This document shows, piece after piece, positions 12,011-26,100 of a DNA stretch of 64,000 bases. How positions within the stretch are numbered: position 1 is the first letter of the stretch; each line of letters begins with the position of its first letter. This DNA is from Brienomyrus brachyistius. Its lineage: Eukaryota; Chordata; Actinopteri; Osteoglossiformes; Mormyridae. The notes below the pieces were generated by a model, which did not search any database, had not been told where the DNA came from, and saw only the letters and a list, made by a program, of their open reading frames with translations. The position numbers and the translations under genes are program-made. Location of the stretch: NCBI RefSeq assembly GCF_023856365.1, contig NC_064544.1:22916399-22980398 (forward strand). The letters are read 5' to 3'.

Positions 12011-12914
12011 ATCCATTGGTGTGGTTTGGCAGAACCCAGGAGCCTTAGAAATGGCTCTGTAACCCCTTCCAGAATGATAGATAACAACAACTTTGAATTC
12101 CTTCAGGAATTTTCTTTGATCATGTTGAATGTACTTATTGAAGCTTTGCAATGGCAACTTCACTCTGATTTCAAGATCAAAATAACAGGGATTTCTATTG
12201 AGCAGACCAGGCTGTAATCATGCATAGTTGCTTTCAATCACCTATAATTGGGTTGATTTAATTTTGATGTAATTACTTTTTCACACAGAGGTAATTGGTG
12301 TAACTAAAAAATAAATAAAAAAATGGGCTCCCTGATATTAGATCTTGTCAGAATATCTGAAAACATTCAGTGTCAAAAATATTAAATAAGAGGAAATGAG
12401 GACAGCTGTAGCCTTGCACCAGCCCCAGAATCATATCACCGCTTGTCCACAGAGTTTGACCCGACATACAGCAGCTGTTAGCCCTGCTAGGACGAGGTTT
12501 ATGAAGTGAAAAGAGCAGGTTGTAATGAACCTCTGCTGACAGCATGTAATTGGGGTATATTTTCCTTCACAGAGACTCTAAAGACGGTTGTTTATGGCTG
12601 TTTATACTGAATTTCCAGGCGCATAATGGAGCACACCTCTGAGACTGGCCTGGCCCGACCCACGGCTGATTTATTTTCATTGTGAAAGTGCTTGAAAGTG
12701 GGCTTCTGGATCTACAGATGATTGTGTGGAAAATACAGGCAAAACCTCATTAAACAACTACAAATGAACAGTTTTACAATAATCTAAAAAAACTCATTAA
12801 TTTATCAACTAACGATGTTCCCCCATTTTAATGTATATCATTTGTAACATGTGATTTTCCTTTGACAGACTTATTAGCACCATTCAATACATCCCTGGGC
12901 TTGTATGTGTATGT
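12011..12914. other. Non-coding stretch, partly Tc1-like flank
   Basis: The part at 12200-12320 ('taattactttttcacaca') resembles the non-coding end of fish Tc1-like elements. Nothing else was recognised. Confidence 0.35.
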
Positions 12915-13125
12915 GTGTGTGGATTATTTTTATATTGCATTGTGGGGACCAAATTTTCCATACAATGTGATAAAAACCTGTTTTCAGGTCCCCAGAAAGA
13001 TCTGTGAATGCAATCAAAAAAATAAATTTAGTCTCACATTTAGTTTGATTACATATGGTTAAGGTTAGGGCTGGGTAGGGGTTTAGGTCATCATATTGGG
13101 ATTAGAGTTTTCCCCATGAAATGAT
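12915..13125 (+). mobile_element. GTGGGGAC-family short repeat, copy B
   Basis: It carries the same ordered landmarks as copy A: 'ttgtggggaccaaatttt', 'ataaaaacctgtttt', 'agatctgtgaatgcaa', 'atggttaaggttaggg' and 'ttgggattagagttttcc'. It is followed by a TG-rich run at about 13147-13230. Confidence 0.65.
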
Positions 13126-13146
13126 TATATTATGATGATATAAGAC

Positions 13147-13230
13147 ATGTGTGTGTCCATGTGTGTGTGTGTGAGTGCGTGTGTGTGTCTGACATGTGTG
13201 TGTGTGTGTGTGTGTGTGCGTGTGTGTGTG
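13147..13230. repeat. TG-rich microsatellite
   Basis: An imperfect TG run with several interruptions, next to GTGGGGAC-family copy B. Confidence 0.9.
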
Positions 13231-13430
13231 GCGCTTACATGTTCTCCCGGTGCTTGCTTGTGTTCCCTCCCATCATCTGTTATGTGTCTATAAGGTGCCC
13301 TTGTTGAGTGAGGGTGAGCCCTGTGATTGGTCGGATCACCCTTCCCGCCTTCACCCTGTACCTCTGTGGATAGGCTCCATGCTCAGCATGACCCCTGACT
13401 GGAGAAGCGGTTAAAACATGGATGGATTTA
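13231..13430 (+). mobile_element. Diverged SINE fragment
   Basis: It has 'acatgttctcccggtg' at the left, 'ggataggctccatgctcag' near 13370, and ends 'gagaagcggttaaaacatgg' with 'atggat'. These correspond in order to the SINE middle and 3' end, so it is a 5'-truncated, diverged plus-strand copy. Confidence 0.5.
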
Positions 13431-13439
13431 ATTCACGGG

Positions 13440-16400
13440 GTGACAGTCCAGGTTGATAATAGGAGCTACAGTATTATTATTGTTATTATTTTTCACTTAC
13501 CAGTGGAGACCTCTAGGCAGCCCACATTGGTGGAAAACTCAAACAAACCTCAATGTCTGTCAAGGTCATGAACTTTTCTTGTCCAGCAAATGACTTTCCT
13601 GGGCCTGATTAGTGAAGCCAGTACAATCCTCCTGTCAGTAATTCACAAAGGCTGGTGGAGGTGTGGCATCCCTCCCTCCAGAGGCGCACGTGAGCAGTGG
13701 CAGCAGCCCGATAAGCCTTGGTGATGTCATCTCTCCCAGGATTTCACGCATCCTTCAGCGGCCAGTTCCCAGTCAGGCAGCTTCTCGACGCCGACCGTTT
13801 GCAATACGGGCCGATCGTCTCGCAGGAACCTCGCTCTCTCACTGCGCTTTGGCAGCACAATAGCTAAAGCAAACATGCCGAGCGGGATATTGTGACTGAG
13901 CCTGCAGGATATGCAGACATTCAGGATGTCAAAATCAAACCCAAAACGGCTTTAACCAGTCAGGAACAGAGCTTGCGGTCTGAAATTTCTTAGCTGAATT
14001 TTCTTAGGAAAACTTTCTGTAACATCAGTAGTCTAACTCAGATAAACGCCTAATTTCTCTTTTTATACTGAGCTGAGTATGACACATTTCGGGGATTAAG
14101 AAAATCATTTTAATGGCTAACTACACCCCACCACGTACACAGTTGTTGGTTGTTTGCTTGTATGTTACGAGTGGTCTGGTTTTGTCCCTACAAAGGACTT
14201 ACATTTTCAACATGCTGTCTCACTACCCTGTTACTAAAGATATATTTTCATCTGGAGACAGGATCGCGGGTTTCAGGTTTTAATAACTTGGGGCCGCTGA
14301 CCGGTTCCAGCGTTGGGGTCTCCTCGCTCCACGCTGCCTCCAGATCAAGGAGATGGCTGTCGCGTAAAATCAGGGAGCCCGGTTTCCGTCTAGACGCACG
14401 GCCGAAGCTAATGAACACAAGCTGCCGGCACTTTGGCTTCGGACCCGTCCAGCTGAACCCTGGCTCAGGCATCCACCCTCGTCCACTGGAGGGGCAAAAC
14501 CAGCGTTACGTCGTGGCCGATCCAATGTTGGGCTTTTGGTGGCTGATCGCCCGGGAACAGAGTGGCCAGTCGCAGGGATCAGAGTGAAAGGAGCCCCAAA
14601 GTCTCCAACGAGCGATCGAGAAAAAAAAATCCACTTGAAAGCTAACAGGCAGCAGAATCAGTAGCGATGAAAAGCCCATTCATGGGAGATTCTGGGCCGC
14701 TGTACCGTGTCTAACTTTCTTGATTGCAAACCATATGATATTTTCTTGGTACTGACATGATATTTTCATTCATTCCTTCCCTAATTTCCTTTAGAACTTA
14801 AGTCATGACCATAAGATACTGAGTCAGATGCCCAAAAACACGCCTATCAACAGGAAACCATACTGTTAAACACAACACCGACTGACACTGAGCATGCAGA
14901 CTTTTATTACTCTCCTAAAAGGCTTATTAAGGCAGTTTTCAAAGACTTCCCTCCAAAACACCACATTGACTCTGATATACATAAGTTCGTGAAAGCTCTT
15001 CATATGAAAGGTTTCTATATGAAAGGATCTGTAAGAGAACTTGGAGCCTCCGTTGTCAGATCAATGAGCAGATTACCTGTTATAATGCATAACTGACACA
15101 CTAAATGGCATTAATTATTAGTCATTTTGAAAGGTTAATGACTATTTTGGGGACTCCTCAGTGGAACAAATCAAATTAAACAATCAACTGGACAGTAAAT
15201 ACCAGGCAGCAACCTCAAGACCTAGCTTATCCTACCCTGATTTCAATCGGTTTTACTCTCCCCATGTCCATCTCCATATGAAGAACAACTGCACTGTGCT
15301 TTTTTTTAGGCTGCCATAGAAACATTCTGTGTCCTTGTCCTGGAAGTTCAAAGAGTTTCTAACTGGCGGACTCCCGTGGTGGCGTGAGACGCGGGTCTGA
15401 GGAACGCTAAACGTCACATTATGGTTTCCCAAATGCCTGGGAGAGGAGGCAGGAAGAATGAGGGGATGAAATAGATGGCAAGGCCGAATCTATGGAGAAG
15501 TCATCGAAGGATGAAGGGCCGAGAAGGGGGACAGTATCCATTTCACATTGTACCATGAGTTGTTTGTAAACCACCCCAACAGGGACGGTTAGCCTTATGA
15601 AAGGAAAAACCTCATAAAAAAATGGAATAAACCAGCCTCCAAGGTTGAATTATTATAATTACGTCTAATTGGCTGTTTGGCGGTAAAGCCATTTCCTCCT
15701 TAGATCCAGCATGCACTGCAAATCACAGTGACTTTGTTCTCCGCTTACCCACGGACTGACCTTCTCTAGTTACGCTGTCTCTGACGAGTGCCTTTGACAT
15801 CAGAACTCGCTGGAGAGGAATGGAGGAGCTACGCTGTCGCAAGGCGACTTACTCTCCGCACAACATATGGTTTCAGTCATGTGTTTGCCTTAAAAAATGA
15901 AAAAAACATGAAGGAAAAAATTAAATCTCAATTGCTCTCATACATTGAGAAGATCCGTCCTAAGTATGCAGCTCAATATAATGGAAACCACCAAAAGATG
16001 ATACTAAGACACAAAAGCTTTAGTACAAACATGACATTCATAGTCATACGACTCAAGTTTGGATGATTAAACAAACAAAAATTTTAAGTGTTGCACCGTG
16101 GTGTTTTGTAAATGTTCTGCAGTTTGGTTTCATATGTTAGTCTTCTTAAACTTTTACGTTGTAGAGAAAAATAAGTCCCATTACACCCTGAGAAGTTTCA
16201 AGAAAAAAATTACTCAATTATAGTTAAACGCAGAGTTTTGGAGTGATATTTGTTTTGTGTGTTTTAGAGAGTAATGATCACTCTGAATATCCCCATCTTC
16301 CTAGCACCAGTCTGATTATGGTATATCTAGCTAAGCTTATGGAATGAATGAATTTGGTTGTCGTGTCTCAAGAGTGTCATTGTCACCCATCTCACGGTCT

Positions 16401-17464
16401 CATGGCCCAAGATTTTTAAGATGAAATCGATGGAATTGATGTAATTTTGGCAATACGACGTTGTATGATGCGTAATCACCACAGTGATCACCATTTTGGT
16501 GCACTGCCTGTGCAGGGTCCCTAAGGCCAAAAACGTTTGTTTTGTCCATGATTGGCTGACATAAATGTGATGCCATGCAGTTGGTCAGCAGGACTAATTA
16601 TGCAGTATGTATCTTTAAATAGTATAAATTAATATATGTATCCATAATAGTAAACGTCATAACTGTGTAATACATGTCATGGAATGTGTGTTTCGTTAAT
16701 GTGTAACCATGAGTGTCATGTAGATTGTTGGCTTCCCTGTCTGTGCCACTGCTAGTATTAAACCAATAGTGGCTGTTATTAAAGAGATTGACTTCTATTT
16801 TACGATCCATCATCTGCTTTATTAAAATGACTCACACACTCACAACAATATTCGCTCTGTATGTGGCTCTGCAGCATCGACGACATTCTGAGCCCTATAG
16901 GGTTGCGGGGTGACATAGAACGGTGGCAGCTTTTAAATCTGAGACAGAATGTTCTTATTGACCTGTTTGATTTTCCTTTGTCTGGACATTGTCTGAAATA
17001 TGCAGCCAACATTTGGGATATTTCAACACAGTCAGCGGAAGGAGGGAAGGGTAGGGTAGGGGCAAGGCCAGACTTGACTGAAATGTACTGACTCGCTGAA
17101 TGACTCTGCTGCCCCTCTCAAGGCTCCTGTGGAGGCTCTTTCCAAAAATACATTTGCTATGTATCCCCAACTAAAATCCATGACTTTTGCCATTAGGATG
17201 AGGAATAATCGTGCGCAGTGCCATCCCAGCGAACTGCTTTGTGATGGATTAGTGTTGTATGATGAAGGCTTCTGTGGTTTGGGAACAGCCATTACTCGTC
17301 AGTCTCCAGGCTTCTTCTGACACATCAGAGCTGGAACAAAAGACAGATTAATCAAAGAGAAACGTAATGCAAATAATGTCCCCATAGTGGACATTCAAAA
17401 CTATGATAATACATTCCAGAAGAATACATTGTAACAAAGAGCAGGACTATATTTTCTGAAATCT
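13440..17464. other. Non-coding stretch, no gene recognised
   Basis: No exons were recognised. Segments at 13650-13870 and 14250-14590 are GC-rich with short open frames but no known domain. Some low-repeat parts could be regulatory, which cannot be judged from one sequence. Confidence 0.45.
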
Positions 17465-17860
17465 CTGTAAAAACATTTGATAATCCATCGATCTTCCAAA
17501 CACTCCTCCTGTTCTGAGTCACTGGGAGTTGAATTCTGGTAGCATAGGGCACGAGGCCAGGTTGTATGCACAAATATACACTATATTGGTCAATTTAGAG
17601 CAGTGGCCCCCAACTTCAGGCCTGGAAGCCCAAATCCAACATAGTTTCCAGGTTTCCCTGCTCAAGCACATATTAACCAGCTAATTACCAGGAACAGTTA
17701 CCAGGTACAGGAAATTAGGAAACCCTTATTTAGAAGCTTCAGTCAGCCTGAGTGCATGTCTTTGGACTGTGGGAAAATGTCTATTGTGATAGAGAGCAAA
17801 CACACAACATAAGTGGGATCTGAACCCAAAATGCTATACAGTAGGTGTGAGGCCACAGTT
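17465..17860 (-). mobile_element. Diverged SINE copy split by another repeat
   Basis: Positions 17480-17575 carry SINE 3' landmarks in reverse order ('atcttccaaacactcc', 'ggcacgaggccaggttg'). Positions 17735-17860 carry the continuation ('catgtctttggactgtgg', 'gggatctgaaccc', 'ggtgtgaggccaca'). The middle (about 17590-17730) is a different repeat-like phrase ('agcagtggcccccaacttc'), so one element may have inserted in the other. Confidence 0.5.
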
Positions 17861-17869
17861 CAATAATAG

Positions 17870-18878
17870 CTTACCTTCTAAGCACTCAGCCTGCAGCGGG
17901 TCTGGAGCCTTTTCCCGGGTAAATGACTGACAAGAATAATTATTATTGTTATATTGATAGGAATAGATTCTTCCAGCTATTTTCAATATTCTGTTTATCA
18001 CAAGTTTCAAGTTGGATTAGAGCTTAAGTTTGTGTTACTACAGAAGGCAAAAAATTGAAAAAACGGCTCTCTCATTCTTTCTCTCTTTTGAGCAGCGCAT
18101 CTCTCTCTCTCTCTTCATCTGCGCTCTCTCTGATGATTGTCTGACGAAAGCCATAATTTAGAACCGTCAGAAAGACTTCAAAGGTATAAACGACAACATT
18201 ATTATATAGGTATGCAAAGGGAAATCATGCGAAAAATAAATGCAATTTTCTTTATGGTTTAATTACGTGGAGGATTCTGTTTCACGGGAGAATAATTCCT
18301 GTCCGCTTTGTTGGCCAAACTTCAGGTTCAACTGCAACTTGACTCTGGGGCGTAATCGAAATCTTTTCTCCGAGCACTCTGAATAACACAAGTGAATGGA
18401 AGTGAATGGAAACGACTGGACATATTTTTTTAGGAATGTGTTCTACTGTTAAATTACTACTTGAACCATTAGTTTTTTACATAGAGTGTTGAGGAAAACT
18501 CCAGTGTTGGACAAGTCAGCCCTGGAACATTTTATATTACGACACATGTTGGTTAAGTCCAGTGACATCTCCCTGTAATACATGTGTAACCTATAGTAAC
18601 ACATAAATAAAGCAAAAACAGAAGTAATTTGATTGGTATCGTGTTTTTTTTGTGCTCATGAGAACAATTTTCCATCTAAAGCATTCAAACAAAATACCAA
18701 CGAGTGAAAGTAAAAGTTTAACCATGAAAGACAAGGTTTGTCTGTATCACTCCAAATTAAAAAAACACAGTACACAGTGGAATAAAAGGATCTTTGTCTT
18801 CAATCATTTTTTTGTACCATATTCACCATTTTGATTGACACGTAAATAATGGGAGAGATTTCAGCATAATATAAGACC
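17870..18878. other. Non-coding left flank of the 48-bp array
   Basis: AT-rich DNA with a CT-rich patch at 18061-18130. No SINE 5' half is visible directly before the array, so the array's left edge appears truncated relative to the SINE. Confidence 0.5.
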
Positions 18879-19457
18879 TCCAGGGTTTGCACGTTCTCCC
18901 CGTGTCACCCGGGTCTTCCCCAGTAGTCCAGGGTTTGTGCGTTCTCCCCGTGTCACTCGGCTCTACCCCAGTAGTCCAGGGTTTTTGCGTTTTCCCCGTG
19001 TCACCCAGCTCTACCCCAGTAGTCCAGGGTTTGTGCGTTTTCCCAGTGTCACCCGGCTCTACCCCAGTAGTCCAGGGTTTGCGCATTCTTCCCATGTCAC
19101 CCGGGTCTTCCCCAGTAGTCCAGGGATTGCGTGTTCTCCCAATGTCACCTGGCTCTGCCCCAGTAGTCCAGGGTTTTTGCGTTTTCCCCGTGTCACCCAG
19201 CTCTACCCCAGTAGTCCAGGGTTTGTGCGTTTTCCCAGTGTCACCCGGCTCTACCCCAGTAGTCCAGGGTTTGCGCGGTCTCCCCATGTTACCTGGGTCT
19301 CCCCCAGTAGTCCAGGTTTTGCGCGTTCTCCCCGTGTCACCAGGATCTCCCCCAGTAGTCCAGGGTTTGCGCGTTTTCCCCGTGTCACCCAGCTCTACCC
19401 CAGTAGTCCAGGGTTTGTGCGTTCTCCCCGTGTCACTCGGCTCTACTCCAGTAGTCC

Positions 19458-22400
19458 AGGGTTTTTGCGTTTTCCCCGTGTCACCCAGCTCTACCCCAGT
19501 AGTCCAGGGTTTGTGCGTTTTCCCAGTGTCACCCAGCTCTACCCCAGTAGTCCAGGGTTTGCGCATTCTTCCCATGTCACCCGGGTCTTCCCCAGTAGTC
19601 CAGGGATTGCGTGTTCTCCCAATGTCACCTGGCTCTGCCCCAGTAGTCCAGGGTTTTTGCGTTTTCCCCGTGTCACGCAGCTCTACCCCAGTAGTCCAGG
19701 GTTTGTGATTTTTCCCAGTGTCACCCGGCTCTACCCCAGTAGTCCAGGGTTTGCGCGGTCTCCCCATGTTACCTGGGTCTCCCCCAGTAGTCAAGGGTTT
19801 GCGTGTTCTCGCCGTTTCACCCGGCTCTCCCCCAGTAGTCCAGGTTTTGCGCATTCTCCCCGTGTCACCAGGGTCTCCCCCAGTAGTCCAGGGTTTGTGG
19901 GTTTCCCCGTGTCACCCAGCTCTACCCCAGTAGTCCAGGGTTTGTGCGTTCTCCCCGTGTCACTCGGCTCTACCCCAGTAGTCCAGGGTTTGTGCGTTCT
20001 CCCCGTTTCACTCGGCTCTACCCCAGTAGTCCAGGGTTTGTGCTTTCTCCCTGTGTCACCCGGCTCAACCCCAGTAGTCCAGGGTTTTTGCGTTTTCCCC
20101 GTGTCACCCAGCTCTACCCCAGAAGTCCAGGTTTTGTGCGTTTTCCCAGTGTCACCCGGCTCTACCCCAGTAGTCCAGGGTTTGCGCATTCTCCCCATGT
20201 CACCCGGGTCTTCCCCAGTAGTCCAGGGATTGCGCGGTCTCCCCATGTTACCTGGGTCTCCCCCAGTAGTCCAGGGTTTGCGCGTTCTCCCCGTGTCACC
20301 CGGGTCTGCCCCAGTAGTCCAGGGTTTGCGCGTTCTCCCCGTGTCACCCGGGTCTCGCCCAGTGGTCCAGGGTTTGCGTGTTCTCCTCATGTCACCAGGG
20401 TCTCCCCCAGTAGTCAAGGGTTTGCACGTTTTCCCCGTGACACCCGGGTCTCCCCCAGTAGTCCAGGGTTTGCGTGTTCTCCCTGTGTCACCCGGGTGTC
20501 CTCTAGTAGTCCAGGGTTTGTGTGTTCTCCCCGTGTCACCCGGGTCTCCCCCAGTAGTCCAGGGTTTGCGCGTTCTCCCCATGTCACTCGGGTCTCCCCC
20601 AGTAGTCCAGGGTTTGCGTGTTCTCCCAAAGTCACCTGGCTCTGCCCCAGTAGTCCAGGGTTTGCGCGTTCTCCCCGTGTCACCCGGGTCTCACCCAGTA
20701 GTCTAGGGTTTGCGCGTTCTCCTCGTGTCACCAGGGTCTCCCCCAGTAGTCCAGGGTTTGCGTGTTCTCCCCATTTCACCCGGATCTCCCCCAGTAGTCC
20801 AGGGTTTGCGCGTTCTCCTCGTGTCACCAGGGTCTCCCCCAGTAGTCCAGGTTTTGCGCGTTCTCCTCGTGTCACCAGGGTCTCCCCCAGTAGTCCAGGG
20901 TTTGTGTATTCTCCCCGTGTCACCCGGCTCTCTCCCAGTAGTCCAGGGTTTGCGCGTTCTCCCCATGTCACTCGGGTCTCCCCCAGTGGTCCAGGGTTTG
21001 TGCGTTCTCCCAATGTCACCTGGCTCTCCCCCAGTAGTCCAGGGTTTGCGCGTTCTCCCAATGTCACCTGGCTCTCCCCCAGTAGTCCAGGGTTTGCGCG
21101 TTCTCCCTGTGTCACCCGGGTCTTCCCCAGTAGTCCAGGGTTTGCGCGTTCTCCCCGTGTCACCCTGGTCTCCCCCAGTAGTCCAGGGTTTGCGAGTTCT
21201 CCCCGTGTCACCCGGGTCTCCTCCAGTAGCCCAGCGTTTGCGCGTTCTCCCCGTGTCACCCTGGTCTCCCCCAGTAGTCCAGGGTTTTTGCGTTTTCCCC
21301 GTGTCACCCAGCTCTACCCCAGTAGTCCAGGGTTTGTGCGTTTTCCCAGTGTCACCCAGCTCTACCCCAGTAGTCCAGGGTTTGCGCATTCTTCCCATGT
21401 CACCCGGGTCTTCCCCAGTAGTCCAGGGATTGCGTGTTCTCCCAATGTCACCTGGCTCTGCCCCAGTAGTCCAGGGTTTTTGCGTTTTCCCCGTGTCACG
21501 CAGCTCTACCCCAGTAGTCCAGGGTTTGTGATTTTTCCCAGTGTCACCCGGCTCTACCCCAGTAGTCCAGGGTTTGCGCGGTCTCCCCAAGTTACCTGGG
21601 TCTCCCCCAGTAGTCAAGGGTTTGCGTGTTCTCGCCGTTTCACCCGGCTCTCCCCCAGTAGTCCAGGTTTTGCGCATTCTCCCCGTGTCACCAGGGGCTC
21701 CCCCAGTAGTCCAGGGTTTGTGGGTTTCCCCGTGTCACCCAGCTCTACCCCAGTAGTCCAGGGTTTGTGCGTTCTCCCCGTTTCACTCGGCTCTACCCCA
21801 GTAGTCCAGGGTTTGTGCTTTCTCCCTGTGTCACCCGGCTCAACCCCAGTAGTCCAGGGTTTTTGCGTTTTCCCCGTGTCACCCAGCTCTACCCCAGAAG
21901 TCCAGGGTTTGTGCGTTTTCCCAGTGTCACCCGGCTCTACCCCAGTAGTCCAGGGTTTGCGCATTCTCCCCATGTCACCCGGGTCTTCCCCAGTAGTCCA
22001 GGGATTGCGCGGTCTCCCCATGTTACCTGGGTCTCCCCCAGTAGTCCAGGGTTTGTGCGTTCTCCCCGTGTCACCCGGGTCTGCCCCAGTAGTCCAGGGT
22101 TTGCGCGTTCTCCCCGTGTCACCCGGGTCTCGCCCAGTGGTCCAGGGTTTGCGTGTTCTCCTCATGTCACCAGGGTCTCCCCCAGTAGTCCAGGGTTTGC
22201 ACGTTTTCCCCGTGACACCCGGGTCTCCCCCAGTAGTCCAGGGTTTGCGTGTTCTCCCTGTGTCACCCGGGTGTCCTCTAGTAGTCCAGGGTTTGTGTGT
22301 TCTCCACATGTCACCCGGCTCTCTCCCTGTAGTACAGGGTTTGCGCGTTCTCCCCGTGTCACCCGGGTCTCCCCCAGTAGTCCAGGGTTTGCGCGTTCTC

Positions 22401-23100
22401 CCCATGTCACTCGGGTCTCCCCCAGTAGTCCAGGGTTTGCGTGTTCTCCCAAAGTCACCTGGCTCTGCCCCAGTAGTCCAGGGTTTGCGCGTTCTCCCCG
22501 TGTCACCCGGGTCTCGCCCAGTGGTCTAGGGTTTGCGCGTTCTCCTCGTGTCACCAGGGTCTCCCCCAGTAGTCCAGGGTTTGCGTGTTCTCCCCATTTC
22601 ACCCGGATCTCCCCCAGTAGTCCAGGGTTTGCGCGTTCTCCTCGTGTCACCAGGGTCTCCCCCAGTAGTCCAGGGTTTGCGTGTTCTCCTCGTGTCACCA
22701 GGGTCTCCCCCAGTAGTCCAGGGTTTGTGTATTCTCCCCGTGTCACCCGGCTCTCTCCCAGTAGTCCAGGGTTTGCGCGTTCTCCCCATGTCACTCGGGT
22801 CTCCCCCAGTGGTCCAGGGTTTGTGCGTTCTCCCAATGTCACCTGGCTCTCCCCCAGTAGTCCAGGGTTTGCGCGTTCTCCCTGTGTCACCCGGGTCTTC
22901 CCCAGTAGTCCAGGGTTTGCGCATTCTCCCCGTGTCACCCTGGTCTCCCCCAGTAGTCCAGGGTTTGCGTGTTCTCCCCGTGTCACCCGGGTCTCCTCCA
23001 GTAGCCCAGCGTTTGCGCGTTCTCCCCGTGTCACCCTGGTCTCCCCCAGTAGTCCAGGGTTTGCGCGTTCTCCCCGTGTCACCCGGGTGTCCACCAGTAG
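19458..23100. repeat. Higher-order duplication inside the 48-bp array (about 1,823-bp period)
   Basis: The order of variant units starting at 19458 recurs from 21281, an offset of 1,823 bp (38 units minus one base, through shared 47-bp units). Distinctive shared variants include 'ttgtgatttttcccag' at about 19703 and 21526, and the short unit at 19891 and 21714. The second copy differs from the first by unit losses and point changes. A further related block begins at 23589, 1,056 bp (22 units) after its partner at 22533. Confidence 0.8.
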
Positions 23101-26100
23101 CCCAGCCTTTGCGCGTTCTCCCTGTGTCACCCGGGTGTCCTCTAGTAGTCCAGGGTTTGAGTGTTCTCTCCGTGTCACCCGGCTCTCTCCCAGTAGTACA
23201 GGGTTTGTGCGTTCTCCCCGTGTCACCCTGGTTTTCCCCAGTAGTCCAGGGTTTGCGCGTTCTCCCCGTGTCACCCTGGTCTCCCCCAGTAGGCCAGGGT
23301 TTGCGCGTTCTCCCCTTGTCACCCGGGTGTCCACCAGCAGCCCAGCCTTTGCGCGTTCTCCCTGTGTCACCCGGGTGTCCTCTAGTAGTCCAGGGTTTGT
23401 GTGTTCTCCCCGTGTCACCCGGCTCTCTCCCTGTAGTACAGGGTTTGTGCGTTCTCCCCGTGTCACCCGGCTCTCCCCCAGTGGTCCAGGGTTTGCGTGT
23501 TCTCCCAAAGTCACCGGGCTCTGCCCCAGTAGTCCAGGGTTTGCGCGTTCTCCCCGTGTCACCCGGGTCTCGCCCAGTGGTCTAGGGTTTGCGCGTTCTC
23601 CTCGTGTCACCAGGGTCTCCCCCAGTAGTCCAGGGTTTGCGTGTTCTCCCCATTTCACCCGGATCTCCCCCAGTAGTCCAGGGTTTGCGCGTTCTCCTCG
23701 TGTCACCAGGGTCTCCCCCAGTAGTCCAGGTTTTGCGCGTTCTCCTCGTGTCACCAGGGTCTCCCCCAGTAGTCCAGGGTTTGTGTATTCTCCCCGTGTC
23801 ACCCGGCTCTCTCCCAGTAGTCCAGGGTTTGCGCGTTCTCCCCATGTCACTCGGGTCTCCCCCAGTGGTCCAGGGTTTGTGCGTTCTCCAAATGTCACCT
23901 GGCTCTCCCCCAGTAGTCCAGGGTTTGCGCGTTCTCCCTGTGTCACCCGGGTCTTCCCCAGTAGTCCAGGGTTTGCGCGTTCTCCACATGTCACCCTGGT
24001 CTCCCCCAGTAGTCCAGGGTTTGCGTGTTCTCCCCGTGTCACCCGGGTCTCCTCCAGTAGCCCAGCGTTTGCGCGTTCTCCCTGTGTCACCCGGGTCTTC
24101 CCCAGTAGTCCAGGGTTTGCGCGTTCTCCCCGTGTCAACCTGGTCTCCCCCAGTAGTCTAGGGTTTGCGCGTTCTCCCCGTGTCACCCGGGTGTCCACCA
24201 GTAGCCCAGCCTTTGCGCGTTCTCCCTGTGTCACCCGGGTGTCCTCTGGTAGTCCAGGGTTTGAGTGTTCTCTCCGTGTCACCCGGCTCTCTCCCAGTAG
24301 TACAGGGTTTGTGCGTTCTCCCCGTGTCACCCTGGTTTTCCCCAGTAGTCCAGGGTTTGCGCGTTCTCCCCGTGTCACCCTGGTCTCCCCCAGTAGGCCA
24401 GGGTTTGCGCGTTCTCCCCGTGTCACCCGGGTGTCCACCAGCAGCCCAGCCTTTGCGCGTTCTCCCTGTGTCACCCGGGTGTCCTCTAGTAGTCCAGGGT
24501 TTTTGCGTTCTCCCCGTGTCACCCTGGTCTCCCCCAGTAGTCCAGGGTTTGCGCATTCTCCCCGTGTCACCCGGGTCTCCCCCAGTACTCCAGGGTTTGG
24601 GCGTTTTCCCCGTGTTACTGAGGTCTCCCCCAGTAGTCCAGGGGTTGCGTGTTCTCCCCGTGTCACCCGGGTCTCCCCCAGTAGCCCAGCGTTTACGCGT
24701 TCTCCCTGTGTCACCCGGGTCTTCCCCAGTAGTCCAGGGTTTGAGCGTTCTCCCCGTGTCACCCTGGTCTCCCCCAGTAGTCCAGGGTTTGCGCGTTCTC
24801 CCCGTGTCACCCGGGTGTCCACCAGTAGCCCAGCCTTTGCGTGTTCTCCCCGTGTCACCCGGCTCTCTCCCTGTAGTACAGGGTTTGCGCGTTCTCCCCG
24901 TGTCACCCGGCTCTCCCCCAGTAGTCCAGGGTTTGCGCATTCTCCCCGTGTCACCCGGGTCTCCCCCAGTACTCCAGGGTTTGGGCGTTTTCCCCGTGTT
25001 ACTGAGGTCTCCCCCAGTAGTCCAGGGGTTGCGTGTTCTCCCCGTGTCACCCGGGTCTCCCCCAGTAGCCCAGCGTTTGCGCGTTCTCCCTGTGTCACCC
25101 GGGTCTTCCCCAGTAGTCCAGGGTTTGAGCGTTCTCCCCGTGTCACCCTGGTCTCCCCCAGTAGTCCAGGGTTTGCGCGTTCTCCCCGTGTCACCCGGGT
25201 GTCCACCAGTAGCCCAGCCTTTGCGCGGTCTCCCTGTGTCACCCGGGTGTCCTCTAGTAGTCCAGGGTTTGTGTGTTCTCCCCGTGTCACCCGGCTCTCT
25301 CCCTGTAGTACAGGGTTTGCGCGTTCTCCCCGTGTCACCCAGGTCTCCCCCAGTAGTCCAGGGTTTGTGCATTCTCCCCGTGTCACCCGTTTTCCCCGTG
25401 TCACTGAGGTCTCACCTAGTAGTCCAGGGTTTGCGCGTTCTCCCCGTGTCACCCGGGTGTCCACCAGTAGCCCAGCCTTTGCGCGTTCTCCCTGTGTCAC
25501 CCGGGTGTCCTCTAGTAGTCCAGGGTTTGCGCGTTCTCCCCGTGTCACCTGGGTCTCCCCCAGTAGTCCAGGGTTTGCGCGTTCTCCCCATGTCACTCTG
25601 GTCTCCCCCAGTAGTCCAGGGTTTGCGCGTTCTCCCCGTGTCACCCGGGTGTCCACCAGTAGCCCAGCCTTTGCGCGTTCTCCCTGTGTCACCCGGGTGT
25701 CCTCTAGTAGTCCAGGGTTTGTGTGTTCTCCCCGTGTCACCCGGCTCTCTCCCTGTAGTACAGGGTTTGCGCGTTCTCCCCGTGTCACCCGGCTCTCCCC
25801 CAGTAGTCCAGGGTTTGTGTATTCTCCCCGTGTCACCCGGCTCTCTCCCAGTAGTCCAGGTTTTGCGCGTTCTCGCCGTGTCACCCAGGTCTCCCCCAGT
25901 AGTCCAGGGTTTGCACGTTCTCCCCATGTCACTCGGGTCTCCCCCAGTAGTCCAGGGTTTGTGCGTTCTCCCAATGTCACCTGGCTCTCCCCCAGTAGTC
26001 CAGGGTTTGCGCATTTTCCCCGTGTGACCCGGGTCTCCCCCAGTAGTCCAGGGTTTGCGCGTTCTCGCAGTGTCACCCGGGTCTCCCCCAGTAGTCCAGG

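Noticed and set aside
14150..14587. 145-codon plus-strand open frame
   Set aside because: No recognisable domain, no family resemblance, and an opposite-strand frame is also open. Not supported as a gene.
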